NCBI RefSeq assembly: GCF_011440275.1
Contig: NZ_JAAOIV010000001.1
Span: 372,001-436,000 of the forward strand
Direction: 5' to 3'
Source: Metallococcus carri
GTDB lineage: Bacteria > Actinomycetota > Actinomycetes > Actinomycetales > Dermatophilaceae
Length of the DNA: 64,000 bases
The translations under genes were made by a program, and so were the position numbers. The notes beneath the pieces are model-generated. The model was not told the origin of the DNA. It was given only the letters and a program-made list of their open reading frames with translations, and ran no database searches. Position 1 is the first letter of the stretch. The number at the start of each line of letters is the position of its first letter. Below, in pieces: positions 16,508 to 25,959 of this stretch.

Positions 16508-19500
16508 CTACTGCGCGCTGCCGGACCGCACCACGCCGCGCAGCGTGCGCAAGGCCACCGAGATCGGGGCCAGGCCGGGCCGATCCAGGGACAGCACCGA
16601 CCGCAGCGCACCGGCCGCCCGCTCGACCGCCTCGGGGTTGGCCTGCTCCCAGGCCTGCAGCCGCTCCTTGGCCGAACCACCCGAGGAGGCACTCGCCAGC
16701 ACCCCCGCGGTGAACGACTCGAGCACGGCATACAGGTCGTCGCGCACCGCGCCACGGGCGAGCGAATCCCAGCGGTCGTCGCGCGGCAGCTTGGACACCG
16801 CATTGAGCATCCGGTCGATGCCGAGCCGCTCGGACACCGCGAAGTAGACCTCGGCGACCTCCGCGGGCGCGGTGCCGGTCGCGGCCGCCTGCTCGGCGAT
16901 GTCGAGCAGAGAGTAGGTGTCGAGCAAGGCAGCCGCGCGTCCCGCGAGCTCCTGCGGTATGCCGGCCGCCACCAGGTCCGCGCGCCGCCGCTCCCACCGC
17001 TCGCGCTCGGTGCCTTGCAGCAGGTCGGGGATGCGCGGGCCGAGCTCGGCCACGACGGGCGCGAACCGGGCGATCTCGGTGCCGATGTCCAGGTGGCCCG
17101 GGCGGTTGTGCAGCAGCCAGCGCGAGGTGCGGTCGACCAGCCGGCGGAACTCCAGGTAGAGCATCGTCTGGGCCTCGGTGCTCACCTGGTGGTCCAGCGC
17201 CTCCACCGCGCGCATGTAGTCGGTCATGCCGAAGACCTCGCGGGCGATCACGAAGGCGCGGGTGATCCGCTCGGCCGAGGCGCCGGTCTCCTCCTGCGCG
17301 CGGAAGGCGAAGGTGATGCCGCCGCGGTTGACCATCGAGTTCACCACCGCGTTGACCACGATCTCCCGGCGCAATGGGTGCTCGGCGAGCTCGTCGGCAT
17401 ACAGCTCGCGGATCTGCCGCGGGAAGTAGTCGCGCAGCGTGCTCGCGAACCATTCGTCGTCCGGCAATGACGTCGCGGTGAGCTGGGCCTTGAGCCACAG
17501 CTTGGCGTAGGCGACCAGCACGCTGAACTCCGGCGAGGTGAGCCCGCCGCCCGCCTTGGCGCGCTCGGCCATCTCGGCGTCGGTCGGCAGGAACTCCAGC
17601 GCTCGGTTGAGCTCGCCGCGCTCCTCCAGCCGCTGGATCAGCCGCTGGTGCACCGGCAGCATCACGTGGGTCTGGGCGCGGGCGTTGCCGAGCAGGGTGT
17701 TCTGCTCGTAGTTGTCGCGCAACACCTGCTCGGCGACCTCGTCGGTCATCGACTGCAGCAGTTCGTTGCGCTGGTCGAGGTCGAAGCGGCCCGAGCGCAT
17801 CAGCCCGGTCAGCAAGATCTTGATGTTGACCTCGTGGTCGGAGGTGTCGACCCCCGCGGAGTTGTCGATGGCGTCGGTGTTGACGCGCACCCCCTGCAGC
17901 GCCGCCTCGATGCGGCCGAGCTGGGTGGCGCCGAGATTGCCGCCTTCGCCAATCACCTTGACCCGCAACTGATTTCCGTCGACGCGGATGCCGTCGTTGG
18001 CGCGGTCACCGACCTGGGCGTCGTGCTCGGTGCTGGCCTTGACGTAGGTGCCGATGCCGCCATTCCAGAACAGGTCGACCGGCGCGAGCAGGATCGCGTG
18101 GATCAGCTCGTTCGGCGTGAGCGCGGTGACGTCGTCGTCCAGGCCGAGCGCCGCGCGCACCTGAGGCGTGATCGACACCGACTTCGCCGAGCGCGGGTAG
18201 ACCCCGCCGCCGTCGGAGATGAGGCCCGTGTCGTAGTCGGCCCACGAGGACCGCGGCAGATCGAAGAGGCGACGACGCTCGGCATACGAGCTCGCGGCCT
18301 CCGGCTCGGGGTCGAGGAAGATGTGCCGGTGGTCGAAGGCGGCCACCAGCCGGATGTGCTCGGACAGCAGCATGCCGTTGCCGAAGACGTCGCCGCTCAT
18401 GTCGCCCACGCCGACGACGGTGAAGTCCTCGGTCTGGGTGTCGTGGCCCATCTCGCGGAAATGCCGCTTGACCGACTCCCACGCGCCGCGGGCGGTGATG
18501 CCCATCGCCTTGTGGTCATAACCGGCCGAGCCGCCGGAGGCGAAGGCGTCGTCGAGCCAGAACTCGTGGTCCTGGGCGACCCCGTTAGCGATATCGGAGA
18601 AGGTCGCGGTGCCCTTGTCGGCCGCGACGACCAGATAGGTGTCGTCCTCGTCGTGGCGCACCACGTCCCGGGGCGGCACGACCTCGCCGTCGACCAGGTT
18701 GTCGGTCACCGAGAGCAGCCCACCGATGAACATCTTGTATGCCGCGATGCCGGCGGCCATCCACGCCTCACGGTCGGACGGGTCGGGCAACTGCTTGGCG
18801 TAGAACCCGCCCTTGGACCCGGTCGGCACGATGACGGCGTTCTTGACCATCTGCGCCTTGACCAGCCCGAGCACTTCGGTGCGGAAGTCCTCCCGGCGGT
18901 CGCTCCAGCGCAGGCCACCGCGGGCGACCTTGCCGAACCGCAGGTGCACGCCCTCGACCTGTGGGCTGTAGACCCAGATCTCGAATTTCGGCCGCGGGTA
19001 GGGCATCCCGGGCACCTTGGCGCAGTCGATCTTGACCGCGAGCGCCTCGGGGTGAGCGCCGTCGGCGGTGCGGGTGAAGTCGTTGGTGCGCAAGGTGGCG
19101 AGGATCGCACCGCGGAAGTAGCGGATGATCCGGTCCTGGTCGAGGCTGGCCACATCGGCCAGGCCGGCGTCGATGCGGGCGTTCCACTTGTCCTGCTCGG
19201 CCTGCCGGTCGCCGGCGAGGCGGGGATCATGGCGGGCCTGCCACAGCCGCACCAGGGCGGTGGTCAGGTCGACATTGGCGACGAGGGATTCCTCGACATA
19301 TTCCTGGCTGAAGGCCAGCCCGACCTGGCGCAGGTAGCGGGCCAGGGCGCGCAACAGCGCGACCTCACGCCAGTGCAGACCGGCGCGCAGCACGAGCGCG
19401 TTGAGCCCGTCGCTCTCCGCGCGGCCGTCCCAGACCGCGGCGAAGGCGTCCTGGAAGCGCTCCCGGACGTCCTCGGCGACCTGACCCTCGCCCCACGCCC

Positions 19501-21355
19501 GCGATGACGGCGCGCGCAGGCCGAAGTCGTAGATGTGCACCGCCCGGCCGTCGGACCGGGTCACCGCATACGGCCGCTCGTCGGTCACCTGCACCCCGAG
19601 GTCGGTGAAGATCGGCAGGATGTCGGTGAGCGTCACCGGGTCGGTGCGGAACAGCTTGAACCGGCGCTCGGAGGTGTCGTTGCCGTCGCGGTAGAGCGTG
19701 AGCCGGGTGTCGGAGTCGTCGCTGAGCGCCTCGACATGCCGCAGGTCGGCGACCGCCTGCCGGGCGCTGAAATCTTCCTTGTAGGAGGTGGAGAAGGAGT
19801 CGGCATACAGGCTCACGACCCGCGCGGCGGCGTCGTCGCCGTCCTCGTCCCGGGCCACATCGCGCATCTGCTCGCCCCAGGTGCGGGTGGTGCCGAGCAG
19901 CCGGCGGGACAGCTCGGCGTCGTCGACATCCGGCAGCGGCTGGCCCTGCGGCATCCGCACCACGAAGTGGATCCGGGCGAGCGGGCTGTCGGTCACCCGG
20001 GTGGTGTAGTCGACCGAGGCACCCTCATAGACCGAGCGCAGCACGCCTTCCATCTCGAGCCGGACCTGGGTGTTGTAGCGGTCGCGGGGCAGGAAAACCA
20101 GCACCGAGGCGAACCGGCCGAACTCGTCGTCACGCCGGAAGACGTGGCTTTGCCGCCGCTCCTGCAGCCGCAGGATCGTCTGGGCGACCTTGGCGATCTG
20201 CGCCGACGGGCATTGGAACAGCTCGTCGCGCGGGTAGGTCTCCAGGACCTCCAGCAGGTCCTTGTAGGAGTGACTGTCGGGGGTGAACCCGGCGGCTTCG
20301 AGCACCTTGGCCGCGCGCTCGCGCACGACCGGCACCCGGCGGACGCTCTCGACATACGCCGTGGAGGAGAACAGGCCGAGGAAGCGGTGCTCTCCGGTGA
20401 CCTTGCCGTCGGCGTCGAAGGAGCGGATGCCGATGTAGTCCAAGAAGACCGGCCGGTGCACCGTCGAGCGCGAGTTGGCCTTGGTGATCGTGAGCAGCTG
20501 CGGGTCCCGGGCGGTCGCGCGGGCCTGCGGGGTGAGCCGGCTGAAGGACTGCGACTCGGGTGCGTCATAGCGCAACAGACCCAGCCCGGTGCCGGCGACA
20601 CCGCGCAGCACGTCCTCACCGTCGACCTGGTCCAGGGCGTACTCGCGGTAGCCGAGGAAGGTGAAATGTTCGTCGGCCAGCCAGCGCAGGAAACCCTGGG
20701 TGCGCTCGACGATCCCGGACGGCACCGAGGCCGGCGGGTGCTGCTCGAGGTCGTCGATGAGCCGGTCGCACTGAGCGCGCATCCGGGCCCAGTCAGTGAC
20801 CGCGTTGCGGACGTCCTCCAGCACCTCGCGCAGCGCGGTGACGAGCTCGTCGTCCTGCGCCTCGTCGGCGGCAAGGTCGATCGCCAGATGCATCCACGAC
20901 TCGGCGATCGGGGCGAGACCGCCGTCGCGGCCGGGCGTGCCCTCGACGTCGAGGACCTCCTGCAGCTCGCCCGTGGCGTCGCGGCGCACCCACAGCTGCG
21001 GATGGATGAGCAGGTGCACATTGCGGTCGCGGCGCGCCAGTTCGGCGGTTACCGAGTCGACGAGGAAGGGCATGTCGTCGGTGACGATCTGCAGCACCGT
21101 GAACGAGGAGGTCCAGCCGTCCTTCGCCTCGGTCGGGCGCAGCACCTGGATGTTCGCGCGGCCCGGTGGGCGGTGCTGGGCCAGCGCGCGGTGCGAGGCC
21201 AGCATGCCCCGCAGGTTCTCCGGCCCGGTGGCGGCCAGGTCGTCGTCGGCAACATGCCGGAAATAGCGCTCCAGCAGACCGTCGACGCCGCCTGGCGCCT
21301 CCCGGTCGAGTGCTGCGCACTCGCGCAGAATGTCCTGACGACTGTCCACCGACAT
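16508..21355 (-). CDS. gdh: NAD-specific glutamate dehydrogenase, 180-kDa class
   Basis: This 1615-aa enzyme of the Bact_GDH family interconverts glutamate and 2-oxoglutarate. A long regulatory N-terminal half (ACT-like segments) precedes the catalytic core from about residue 780, with KFEIWVYSP, GGLRWSDR, the Lys-containing TGSKGGFYAKQ and GVGDMSGDVFGNGML. A helical C-terminal domain follows. Length is normal for the class. A palindromic site lies about 32 bp upstream of the ATG. pdtaS follows by 26 bp and may be co-transcribed, which would be an unusual pairing of carbon/nitrogen metabolism with a signalling kinase. Confidence 0.96.
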   Translation of the reverse strand: MSVDSRQDILRECAALDREAPGGVDGLLERYFRHVADDDLAATGPENLRGMLASHRALAQHRPPGRANIQVLRPTEAKDGWTSSFTVLQIVTDDMPFLVDSVTAELARRDRNVHLLIHPQLWVRRDATGELQEVLDVEGTPGRDGGLAPIAESWMHLAIDLAADEAQDDELVTALREVLEDVRNAVTDWARMRAQCDRLIDDLEQHPPASVPSGIVERTQGFLRWLADEHFTFLGYREYALDQVDGEDVLRGVAGTGLGLLRYDAPESQSFSRLTPQARATARDPQLLTITKANSRSTVHRPVFLDYIGIRSFDADGKVTGEHRFLGLFSSTAYVESVRRVPVVRERAAKVLEAAGFTPDSHSYKDLLEVLETYPRDELFQCPSAQIAKVAQTILRLQERRQSHVFRRDDEFGRFASVLVFLPRDRYNTQVRLEMEGVLRSVYEGASVDYTTRVTDSPLARIHFVVRMPQGQPLPDVDDAELSRRLLGTTRTWGEQMRDVARDEDGDDAAARVVSLYADSFSTSYKEDFSARQAVADLRHVEALSDDSDTRLTLYRDGNDTSERRFKLFRTDPVTLTDILPIFTDLGVQVTDERPYAVTRSDGRAVHIYDFGLRAPSSRAWGEGQVAEDVRERFQDAFAAVWDGRAESDGLNALVLRAGLHWREVALLRALARYLRQVGLAFSQEYVEESLVANVDLTTALVRLWQARHDPRLAGDRQAEQDKWNARIDAGLADVASLDQDRIIRYFRGAILATLRTNDFTRTADGAHPEALAVKIDCAKVPGMPYPRPKFEIWVYSPQVEGVHLRFGKVARGGLRWSDRREDFRTEVLGLVKAQMVKNAVIVPTGSKGGFYAKQLPDPSDREAWMAAGIAAYKMFIGGLLSVTDNLVDGEVVPPRDVVRHDEDDTYLVVAADKGTATFSDIANGVAQDHEFWLDDAFASGGSAGYDHKAMGITARGAWESVKRHFREMGHDTQTEDFTVVGVGDMSGDVFGNGMLLSEHIRLVAAFDHRHIFLDPEPEAASSYAERRRLFDLPRSSWADYDTGLISDGGGVYPRSAKSVSITPQVRAALGLDDDVTALTPNELIHAILLAPVDLFWNGGIGTYVKASTEHDAQVGDRANDGIRVDGNQLRVKVIGEGGNLGATQLGRIEAALQGVRVNTDAIDNSAGVDTSDHEVNIKILLTGLMRSGRFDLDQRNELLQSMTDEVAEQVLRDNYEQNTLLGNARAQTHVMLPVHQRLIQRLEERGELNRALEFLPTDAEMAERAKAGGGLTSPEFSVLVAYAKLWLKAQLTATSLPDDEWFASTLRDYFPRQIRELYADELAEHPLRREIVVNAVVNSMVNRGGITFAFRAQEETGASAERITRAFVIAREVFGMTDYMRAVEALDHQVSTEAQTMLYLEFRRLVDRTSRWLLHNRPGHLDIGTEIARFAPVVAELGPRIPDLLQGTERERWERRRADLVAAGIPQELAGRAAALLDTYSLLDIAEQAAATGTAPAEVAEVYFAVSERLGIDRMLNAVSKLPRDDRWDSLARGAVRDDLYAVLESFTAGVLASASSGGSAKERLQAWEQANPEAVERAAGALRSVLSLDRPGLAPISVALRTLRGVVRSGSAQ

Positions 21356-21386
21356 GAACCGCTGACCCCATTGTCGTAGCGCGTGT

Positions 21387-21406
21387 GACGCACGTCATCG
21401 TGCGTC
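21387..21406. promoter_or_regulatory. Palindrome in the gdh / 21484 divergent promoter
   Basis: Perfect inverted repeat GACGCAC-N6-GTGCGTC lies in the 128-bp region between gdh and the divergent gene at 21484, close to the gdh start. It looks like a dimeric regulator site; the regulator is unknown. Confidence 0.45.
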
Positions 21407-21483
21407 GTTTCCGACTCTAACGCTCCCCAAGCGCCCGGCCGCCCATCGGGTCCACGCCCCTGCACGGGGTTAGTCTGGCCGGC

Positions 21484-21936
21484 ATGCCCGAGCCACCCGC
21501 CGTCGCCGTCGAGGACGCCCGACGGGTGGCGGCCGCGGCTGCCGACCTGCTCGCGCTGCACCCGGAACCGGGGTGCGCGGACGGCGCCAACCAGGTGTCG
21601 GATCTGCTCGAGACCCTCGCCGATGTGCTGCTGCGGTGGCACGACTGCCTGGTCGGTGCAACCGACCTGTCGCTGGCCGGCGACGTGAGCGCGCTGGCCG
21701 CGGGCAGCATCACCCTGCCGCCGGTGCGCGACCCGGGGTCGGCCGACCGGCACGGGCTGCAGGTGTGCGCCGCCTCCTTAAGGCGGTGCGCCGCGCGACT
21801 GGACCGGGTGGCGCGCGCCGTCCCCGAGCCCGCGGACCGGCATACGGGAGAAATCCTCGCCGCGGTGGTGGGCCGGCTCGGCGACGCGCTGGCCGAGCGC
21901 GCCGACCAACTGCGCGTCGATACGCTGGCGCGATGA
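21484..21936 (+). CDS. Hypothetical alpha-helical protein
   Basis: This 150-aa protein has no family I recognise. It is Ala/Leu/Asp-rich with long helical stretches, a conserved-looking WHDCL and CAASLRRC, and no signal peptide or membrane span. Its TGA overlaps the ATG of the DUF2505 gene, so the two are translated together. A role related to the DUF2505 protein is only a guess. Confidence 0.65.
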   Translation: MPEPPAVAVEDARRVAAAAADLLALHPEPGCADGANQVSDLLETLADVLLRWHDCLVGATDLSLAGDVSALAAGSITLPPVRDPGSADRHGLQVCAASLRRCAARLDRVARAVPEPADRHTGEILAAVVGRLGDALAERADQLRVDTLAR

Positions 21937-22427
21937 AGATCGAGAAGTCCTGGACGTATGCCGCTGCCACTGACCGCGTGTTCGAGATGATCGGCACGCA
22001 GGACTTCCAGGCGACGAAGGCCTCGGCCACTTCGACCGGCGACTACGCCGCCGAGGTCACGCCCGCAGACGACGGGTGCACCGTGCTCGTGCGCCGCACC
22101 CTGCCGACCGACAACTTCCCTGACGCCCTGCGCAATGCGGTGGGCAAGACGCTCACCGTCGTCGAGACCCAGAAGTGGGGACCGGCCGACGGCGCTGGTG
22201 TGCGCACCGCGGACCTGGACGTGCGAGTCGAGGGCGCACCCGTCGGGCTGAAGGGCACGGTGCGACTCTCTCCCGACGGCACCGGCTCCACGGTGAGCAT
22301 GCGCGGCGACCTGAAGGCGCGCATCCCGCTGTTCGGCGGCAAGATCGAGCAGGCGGCAGCGCCCTTCTTCAAGGACGCCATCGCCGCCGAGGAGCGCGCC
22401 GGCCGCGATTGGCTCGCGTCGCACTGA
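21933..22427 (+). CDS. DUF2505 (START/SRPBCC-like) protein
   Basis: This 164-aa protein begins MKIEKSWTYAAATDRVFEM and ends GGKIEQAAAPFFKDAIAAEE, the DUF2505 pattern. The family is related to lipid-binding START/SRPBCC folds with a hydrophobic cavity, so ligand binding is likely, but no substrate is known. The start overlaps the preceding gene by 4 bp. Confidence 0.8.
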   Translation: MKIEKSWTYAAATDRVFEMIGTQDFQATKASATSTGDYAAEVTPADDGCTVLVRRTLPTDNFPDALRNAVGKTLTVVETQKWGPADGAGVRTADLDVRVEGAPVGLKGTVRLSPDGTGSTVSMRGDLKARIPLFGGKIEQAAAPFFKDAIAAEERAGRDWLASH

Positions 22428-22468
22428 GCGCGCCGACCAGAGTCGTCCTCTGGTGCAAAAAACGCCGT

Positions 22469-22491
22469 AATGTACATTTCAGCGGTATAGT
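22469..22491 (+). promoter_or_regulatory. Toxin-antitoxin promoter with operator palindrome
   Basis: Palindrome AATGTACATT (22469-22478) sits just before a -10 box TATAGT (22486-22491). The -10 ends 6 nt before the antitoxin ATG and no ribosome site is present, so the transcript is probably leaderless. The palindrome is well placed for autorepression by the antitoxin complex. Confidence 0.6.
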
Positions 22492-22497
22492 GGCGAT

Positions 22498-22761
22498 ATG
22501 ACGGACATGTCGGTGACCGAAGCTCGGGCCAAGCTCGCGGATGTCGTCGACGCTGCCCGCGTCGGCCATGATCCGATCTACCTCACCCGGCGGGGCCGAC
22601 GGGTCGCTGCGGTCATCGACGCCGACGACCTGGACCGGCTCATCGCTGCCGCGCAGGACGCGGCCGACCTGGCCGCTGTTCGCGCCACACGTGAGGAGCT
22701 GCAGGCGGGCGGCACGACGATTCCCTGGGCCGAGGTCAAGGCAGACCTCGGCCTCGCATGA
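22498..22761 (+). CDS. YefM/Phd-family antitoxin
   Basis: This 87-aa protein has the Phd/YefM DNA-binding N-terminus (VTEARAKLADVVDAA, then DPIYLTRRGRRVAAVIDADD) and a shorter C-terminal part expected to neutralise the toxin. It should bind its own promoter at the AATGTACATT palindrome. It overlaps the toxin start by 4 bp (ATGA). Confidence 0.88.
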   Translation: MTDMSVTEARAKLADVVDAARVGHDPIYLTRRGRRVAAVIDADDLDRLIAAAQDAADLAAVRATREELQAGGTTIPWAEVKADLGLA

Positions 22762-23021
22762 CCTATCGCATCGAGGTTGCACCCGCCGCGGTCAGGCAAC
22801 TGCGCAAACTCGACCACGCCGCACGACGCCGAGTGCAGGCAGCCATCGAACTGCTCGCCGACAACCCCCGACCGACCGGTGCGTCCAAACTCGTCGGTGG
22901 GGACGGCGCGTGGCGAGTCTGCACCGGCGACTACCGCATCATCTACCAGATCGATGACGGAGTGCTGCTGATCCTCGTCGTCGCAGTCGGTCACCGTCGC
23001 GACATCTATCGTCACCGCTGA
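22758..23021 (+). CDS. RelE/ParE-family toxin
   Basis: This 87-aa protein has the RelE/ParE fold pattern: AAVRQLRKLDHAARRRVQAAIELLADNPRP, then KLVGGDGAWRVCTGDYRIIYQIDDGVLLILVVAVGHRRDIYR. The R-V-x-x-G-D-Y-R-I-I-Y stretch and the final GHRRDIY are typical of RelE mRNA interferases that cut mRNA at the ribosome. It is translationally coupled to its antitoxin. The pair looks intact. Confidence 0.9.
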   Translation: MTYRIEVAPAAVRQLRKLDHAARRRVQAAIELLADNPRPTGASKLVGGDGAWRVCTGDYRIIYQIDDGVLLILVVAVGHRRDIYRHR

Positions 23022-23041
23022 GAACGTCGCCACCGGTGGGC

Positions 23042-24670
23042 TCAGCCCTGGTGCGGGTACCCATGCGAGGTCGGCGGCACGAAGGTCTCCTTGATCGAGC
23101 GCGTGCTGGTCCACCGGTGCAGGTTCTGCGCCGAGCCGGCCTTGTCGTTGGTGCCGGAGGCACGCCCACCACCGAACGGCTGTTGACCCACGACCGCGCC
23201 GGTCGGCTTGTCGTTGATATAGAAGTTGCCCGCCGCGAAGCGCAGGCGCTTGGTCGCGTCGGCGATGACATGCCGGTCCTGGGCGATGATCGAGCCAGTC
23301 AGCGCGTAGGGCGACACGGCCTCCATCTGGTCCAGCACCCGGTCGTACTGCCGGTCGGGGAAGACGTGCACGGCGAGGATCGGGCCGAAGTATTCGGTCA
23401 CGAAGAACTCGTGCTCCGGGTCGGCCACGGTCACGATGGTGGGTCGCACGAAATAGCCGACCGAGTCGTCATACGTGCCGCCGGCGATCACCTCGACGCC
23501 GGAGTCCTGGTGCGCCTGGTCGATGGCGGCCTTGTGCTTGGCGAACGCCCGCTCGTCGATGACCGCGCCCATGAAGTTGTGCAGGTCGGTCACATCGCCG
23601 ACCGACAGGTCGTTGGTGATCGAGACCAGGTCGTCCTTGATGAGCTTCCACAGGCTCTCGGGCACGTAGGCGCGGGAGGCGGCCGAACACTTCTGCCCCT
23701 GGTACTCGAAGGCGCCGCGGATCATCGCGGTGCGCAGCACGTCCGGGTCGGCCGAGGGGTGGGCCAGGATGAAGTCCTTGCCACCGGTCTCGCCGACCAG
23801 TCGCGGGTAAGAGCGGTAGGTCGTGAGGTTCTCCGCAACCGAACGCCACAGCGACTTGAAGGTCGGCGTCGAGCCGGTGAAATGGATGCCGGCCAGGTCC
23901 TCGTGCGCCAGCGCGACCTCGGACACGGCCTTGCCGTCACCGGTCACCAGGTTGATGACACCCGGCGGCATACCGGCGGCCTCGAGGACCTCCATCGTCA
24001 TCTGCGCGGCACGCTGCTGGGTCGGCGACGGCTTCCACACCACGGTGTTGCCCATCAGGGCCGGCGCGGTCGGCAGGTTGCCGGCGATCGCGGTGAAATT
24101 GAACGGCGTGATCGCGTAGACGAAACCCTCGAGCGGGCGGTGGTCGGTGCGATTCCACACGCCCTGGGAGTTTTTCGGCGGCTGCTGCTCCAGCACCTCA
24201 CGGGCGAAGTGCACATTAAACCGCCAGAAGTCGATGAGCTCGCAGGCCGAGTCGATCTCCGCCTGGTAGGCGGTCTTGGACTGACCGAGCATGGTCGCGG
24301 CGTTCATCCGCGCGCGCCACGGGCCGGCGAGCAGGTCGGCGGCCTTGAGCAGGATCGCGGCGCGGTCGTCGAAGGCCAGTTCGCGCCAGGCCGGGGCCGC
24401 GTCCTTGGCCGCCTGGATCGCCGCCTCGGCCTCCTTGGTCGTTGCGTTGTGCAGGGTGCCGAGCACCTTGGCGTGCGCGTGCGGCTGCACAACGTCGATC
24501 GCGTCACCACTGCCCATCACCCGCTCACCGTTGATCGTGCAGGGCAACTCCACCTGCTCCTTGCCGACCGCGGTCAGCGCCTCTTCCAGCGCGGCGCGCT
24601 CAGGGCTGCCGGGTGCATAGTCGAGCACCGGCTCATTGCTCGGCGCGGGGGTCTGGCTGAGGGCGTCCAT
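23042..24670 (-). CDS. pruA: L-glutamate gamma-semialdehyde (P5C) dehydrogenase
   Basis: This 542-aa aldehyde dehydrogenase oxidises P5C/glutamate semialdehyde to glutamate in proline catabolism. Catalytic Glu is in RLVGETGGKDF and catalytic Cys in GQKCSAASR; the NAD-site FTGSTPTFKSL and the ending PFGGGRASGTNDKAGS are typical. Length matches stand-alone PruA (about 543). AAGGAG lies 10 nt before the ATG, inside the 3' end of the nucleotidyltransferase gene, giving a 38-bp same-strand overlap. The usual partner, proline dehydrogenase, is not adjacent. Confidence 0.95.
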   Translation of the reverse strand: MDALSQTPAPSNEPVLDYAPGSPERAALEEALTAVGKEQVELPCTINGERVMGSGDAIDVVQPHAHAKVLGTLHNATTKEAEAAIQAAKDAAPAWRELAFDDRAAILLKAADLLAGPWRARMNAATMLGQSKTAYQAEIDSACELIDFWRFNVHFAREVLEQQPPKNSQGVWNRTDHRPLEGFVYAITPFNFTAIAGNLPTAPALMGNTVVWKPSPTQQRAAQMTMEVLEAAGMPPGVINLVTGDGKAVSEVALAHEDLAGIHFTGSTPTFKSLWRSVAENLTTYRSYPRLVGETGGKDFILAHPSADPDVLRTAMIRGAFEYQGQKCSAASRAYVPESLWKLIKDDLVSITNDLSVGDVTDLHNFMGAVIDERAFAKHKAAIDQAHQDSGVEVIAGGTYDDSVGYFVRPTIVTVADPEHEFFVTEYFGPILAVHVFPDRQYDRVLDQMEAVSPYALTGSIIAQDRHVIADATKRLRFAAGNFYINDKPTGAVVGQQPFGGGRASGTNDKAGSAQNLHRWTSTRSIKETFVPPTSHGYPHQG

Positions 24671-25502
24671 GGGGTGCGGGCTCCTTCGCATCGGTGCAGG
24701 GTGGTGCACCTCCCATCGTGGCACGCCCGCGCTGCTGGTCCGTCGCCGGCAGCGTCGCCCGCAGGTCGTAACCAGCGAACAGCCTTCCGCCGCAACGATC
24801 CAGGGCGTTTTCGACCAGCCGTATGACGTCCGCTTGGCTGCTCGTGTCCATCGCCGCACGCCATGCGGGCAGCAGATCCCGCTCCGGTATGCCGGCCGGA
24901 AGACTTCGCGTCCACGCCGCCAGTGCCGCGGTGAGCCCCTTGCCGGTGCCCTGCCAGGCGCGCTCGACACCGAGCAGCAACCGGGCCGACAACTCGAATG
25001 CGTGCGCGGCCAGGAAGGGATCGAAATCGGCACCGCGGAGGTCGTCGAGCACGCCGGTCAACGCATAACGCTGCGCGTCAATCTCGCTCTGCGACAACGG
25101 TTTCGGGCCGGCCGCGATCTCGGCCAGTGCGGCGTCGCGCAGTCGCGCTCCGCTGCCGTCACCGTCGAGCAGCACCACCGACTCCCCCACCAGCCGTTGC
25201 ATCGACGGTTGCCGGCGTTCGGCGTCCTTGGCCTGAAAATGGGCCAGTGAATCCGTGGTGTGCACGAAACCCTCGACCGGAAACGTCTGTCCCACAACCG
25301 GATCGGTCCAGTCGAAGGATGTGCGCATCGGCGCCGGCGGCCCGTCGAGCAGCACGGTGATGTCGAGATCGGAGGTCGCCGTCGCCGCACCGCGCACGAC
25401 ACTGCCGCCAAGCCAGGCAGCTCGTGCCTGCGGCCAGTGCGCCGCCAGCACCCGCTGGGCGAGCGCGACCGCCGCGTTGAGCGGAAGGTCGGCGATCGTC
25501 AT
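24633..25502 (-). CDS. Nucleotidyltransferase-fold protein
   Basis: This 289-aa protein has the polymerase-beta-type nucleotidyltransferase motif GGSVVRGAATATSDLDITVLL (GS followed by DxD) near residues 32-53. A helical C-terminal domain follows. Members of this fold transfer nucleotides to drugs, RNA or proteins; the substrate here is unknown. The start is the ATG at 25502; earlier codons in the frame look non-coding. Its end overlaps the pruA start by 38 bp and carries the pruA ribosome site, so expression of the two is linked. Confidence 0.75.
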   Translation of the reverse strand: MTIADLPLNAAVALAQRVLAAHWPQARAAWLGGSVVRGAATATSDLDITVLLDGPPAPMRTSFDWTDPVVGQTFPVEGFVHTTDSLAHFQAKDAERRQPSMQRLVGESVVLLDGDGSGARLRDAALAEIAAGPKPLSQSEIDAQRYALTGVLDDLRGADFDPFLAAHAFELSARLLLGVERAWQGTGKGLTAALAAWTRSLPAGIPERDLLPAWRAAMDTSSQADVIRLVENALDRCGGRLFAGYDLRATLPATDQQRGRATMGGAPPCTDAKEPAPHGRPQPDPRAEQ

Positions 25503-25530
25503 ACCGACTGAGTGTGCCCGCGAAAGGCCT

Positions 25531-25959
25531 TCAGCGCGAACGGATTTCGTCACGCACCGCGTCGAGCTCGGTCACGTCGTACCACGACAACTCGAGGTCG
25601 GTGTCGACATCGCGCTCGCCCTCGGGGTCGAGCACGTGCAGGCTGGCCAGCCGCTGGATCGCGATCGGGCCGGCCACCGCCACCTGCGAAGCCACCTCGC
25701 GCGCGGTGTCGTCGACGAGCCCAGCGTCGACATCGGCGGCCGCCACGACATGGGCGCCGTGAGCAGCTGCAGCGGTCGCGGCGTCCTGCATCGCGGCATA
25801 CTCCCGGCCCTCCTCGTCCTCACCGCTCGGCAGCGAGGCGACGAGCGCGCGGGTCACGGCATAGGCCTCGAGCGCGTTGCCGGACAGTTGCCGCTCGGTC
25901 ACCAGCCGGTCGAGCGCGACGGCGGTCAGAGGAAGGTAGACACGGGTCATCCGGCTCAT
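25531..25959 (-). CDS. DUF6912-like conserved actinobacterial protein
   Basis: This 142-aa protein begins (MSR)MTRVYLPLTAVALDRL, a start I associate with a conserved actinobacterial family (DUF6912). No catalytic motif or membrane segment is visible, and the middle is Ala-rich and probably helical. The ATG overlaps the TGA of the acyltransferase gene (ATGA), indicating coupling. Function unknown. Confidence 0.7.
   Translation of the reverse strand: MSRMTRVYLPLTAVALDRLVTERQLSGNALEAYAVTRALVASLPSGEDEEGREYAAMQDAATAAAAHGAHVVAAADVDAGLVDDTAREVASQVAVAGPIAIQRLASLHVLDPEGERDVDTDLELSWYDVTELDAVRDEIRSR

Noticed and set aside
17648-21379. Two + strand frames of over 600 codons opposite gdh
   Set aside because: NAD-GDH is clear on the other strand; these have shadow composition (Val/Gly/Asp/His-rich) and no domain.
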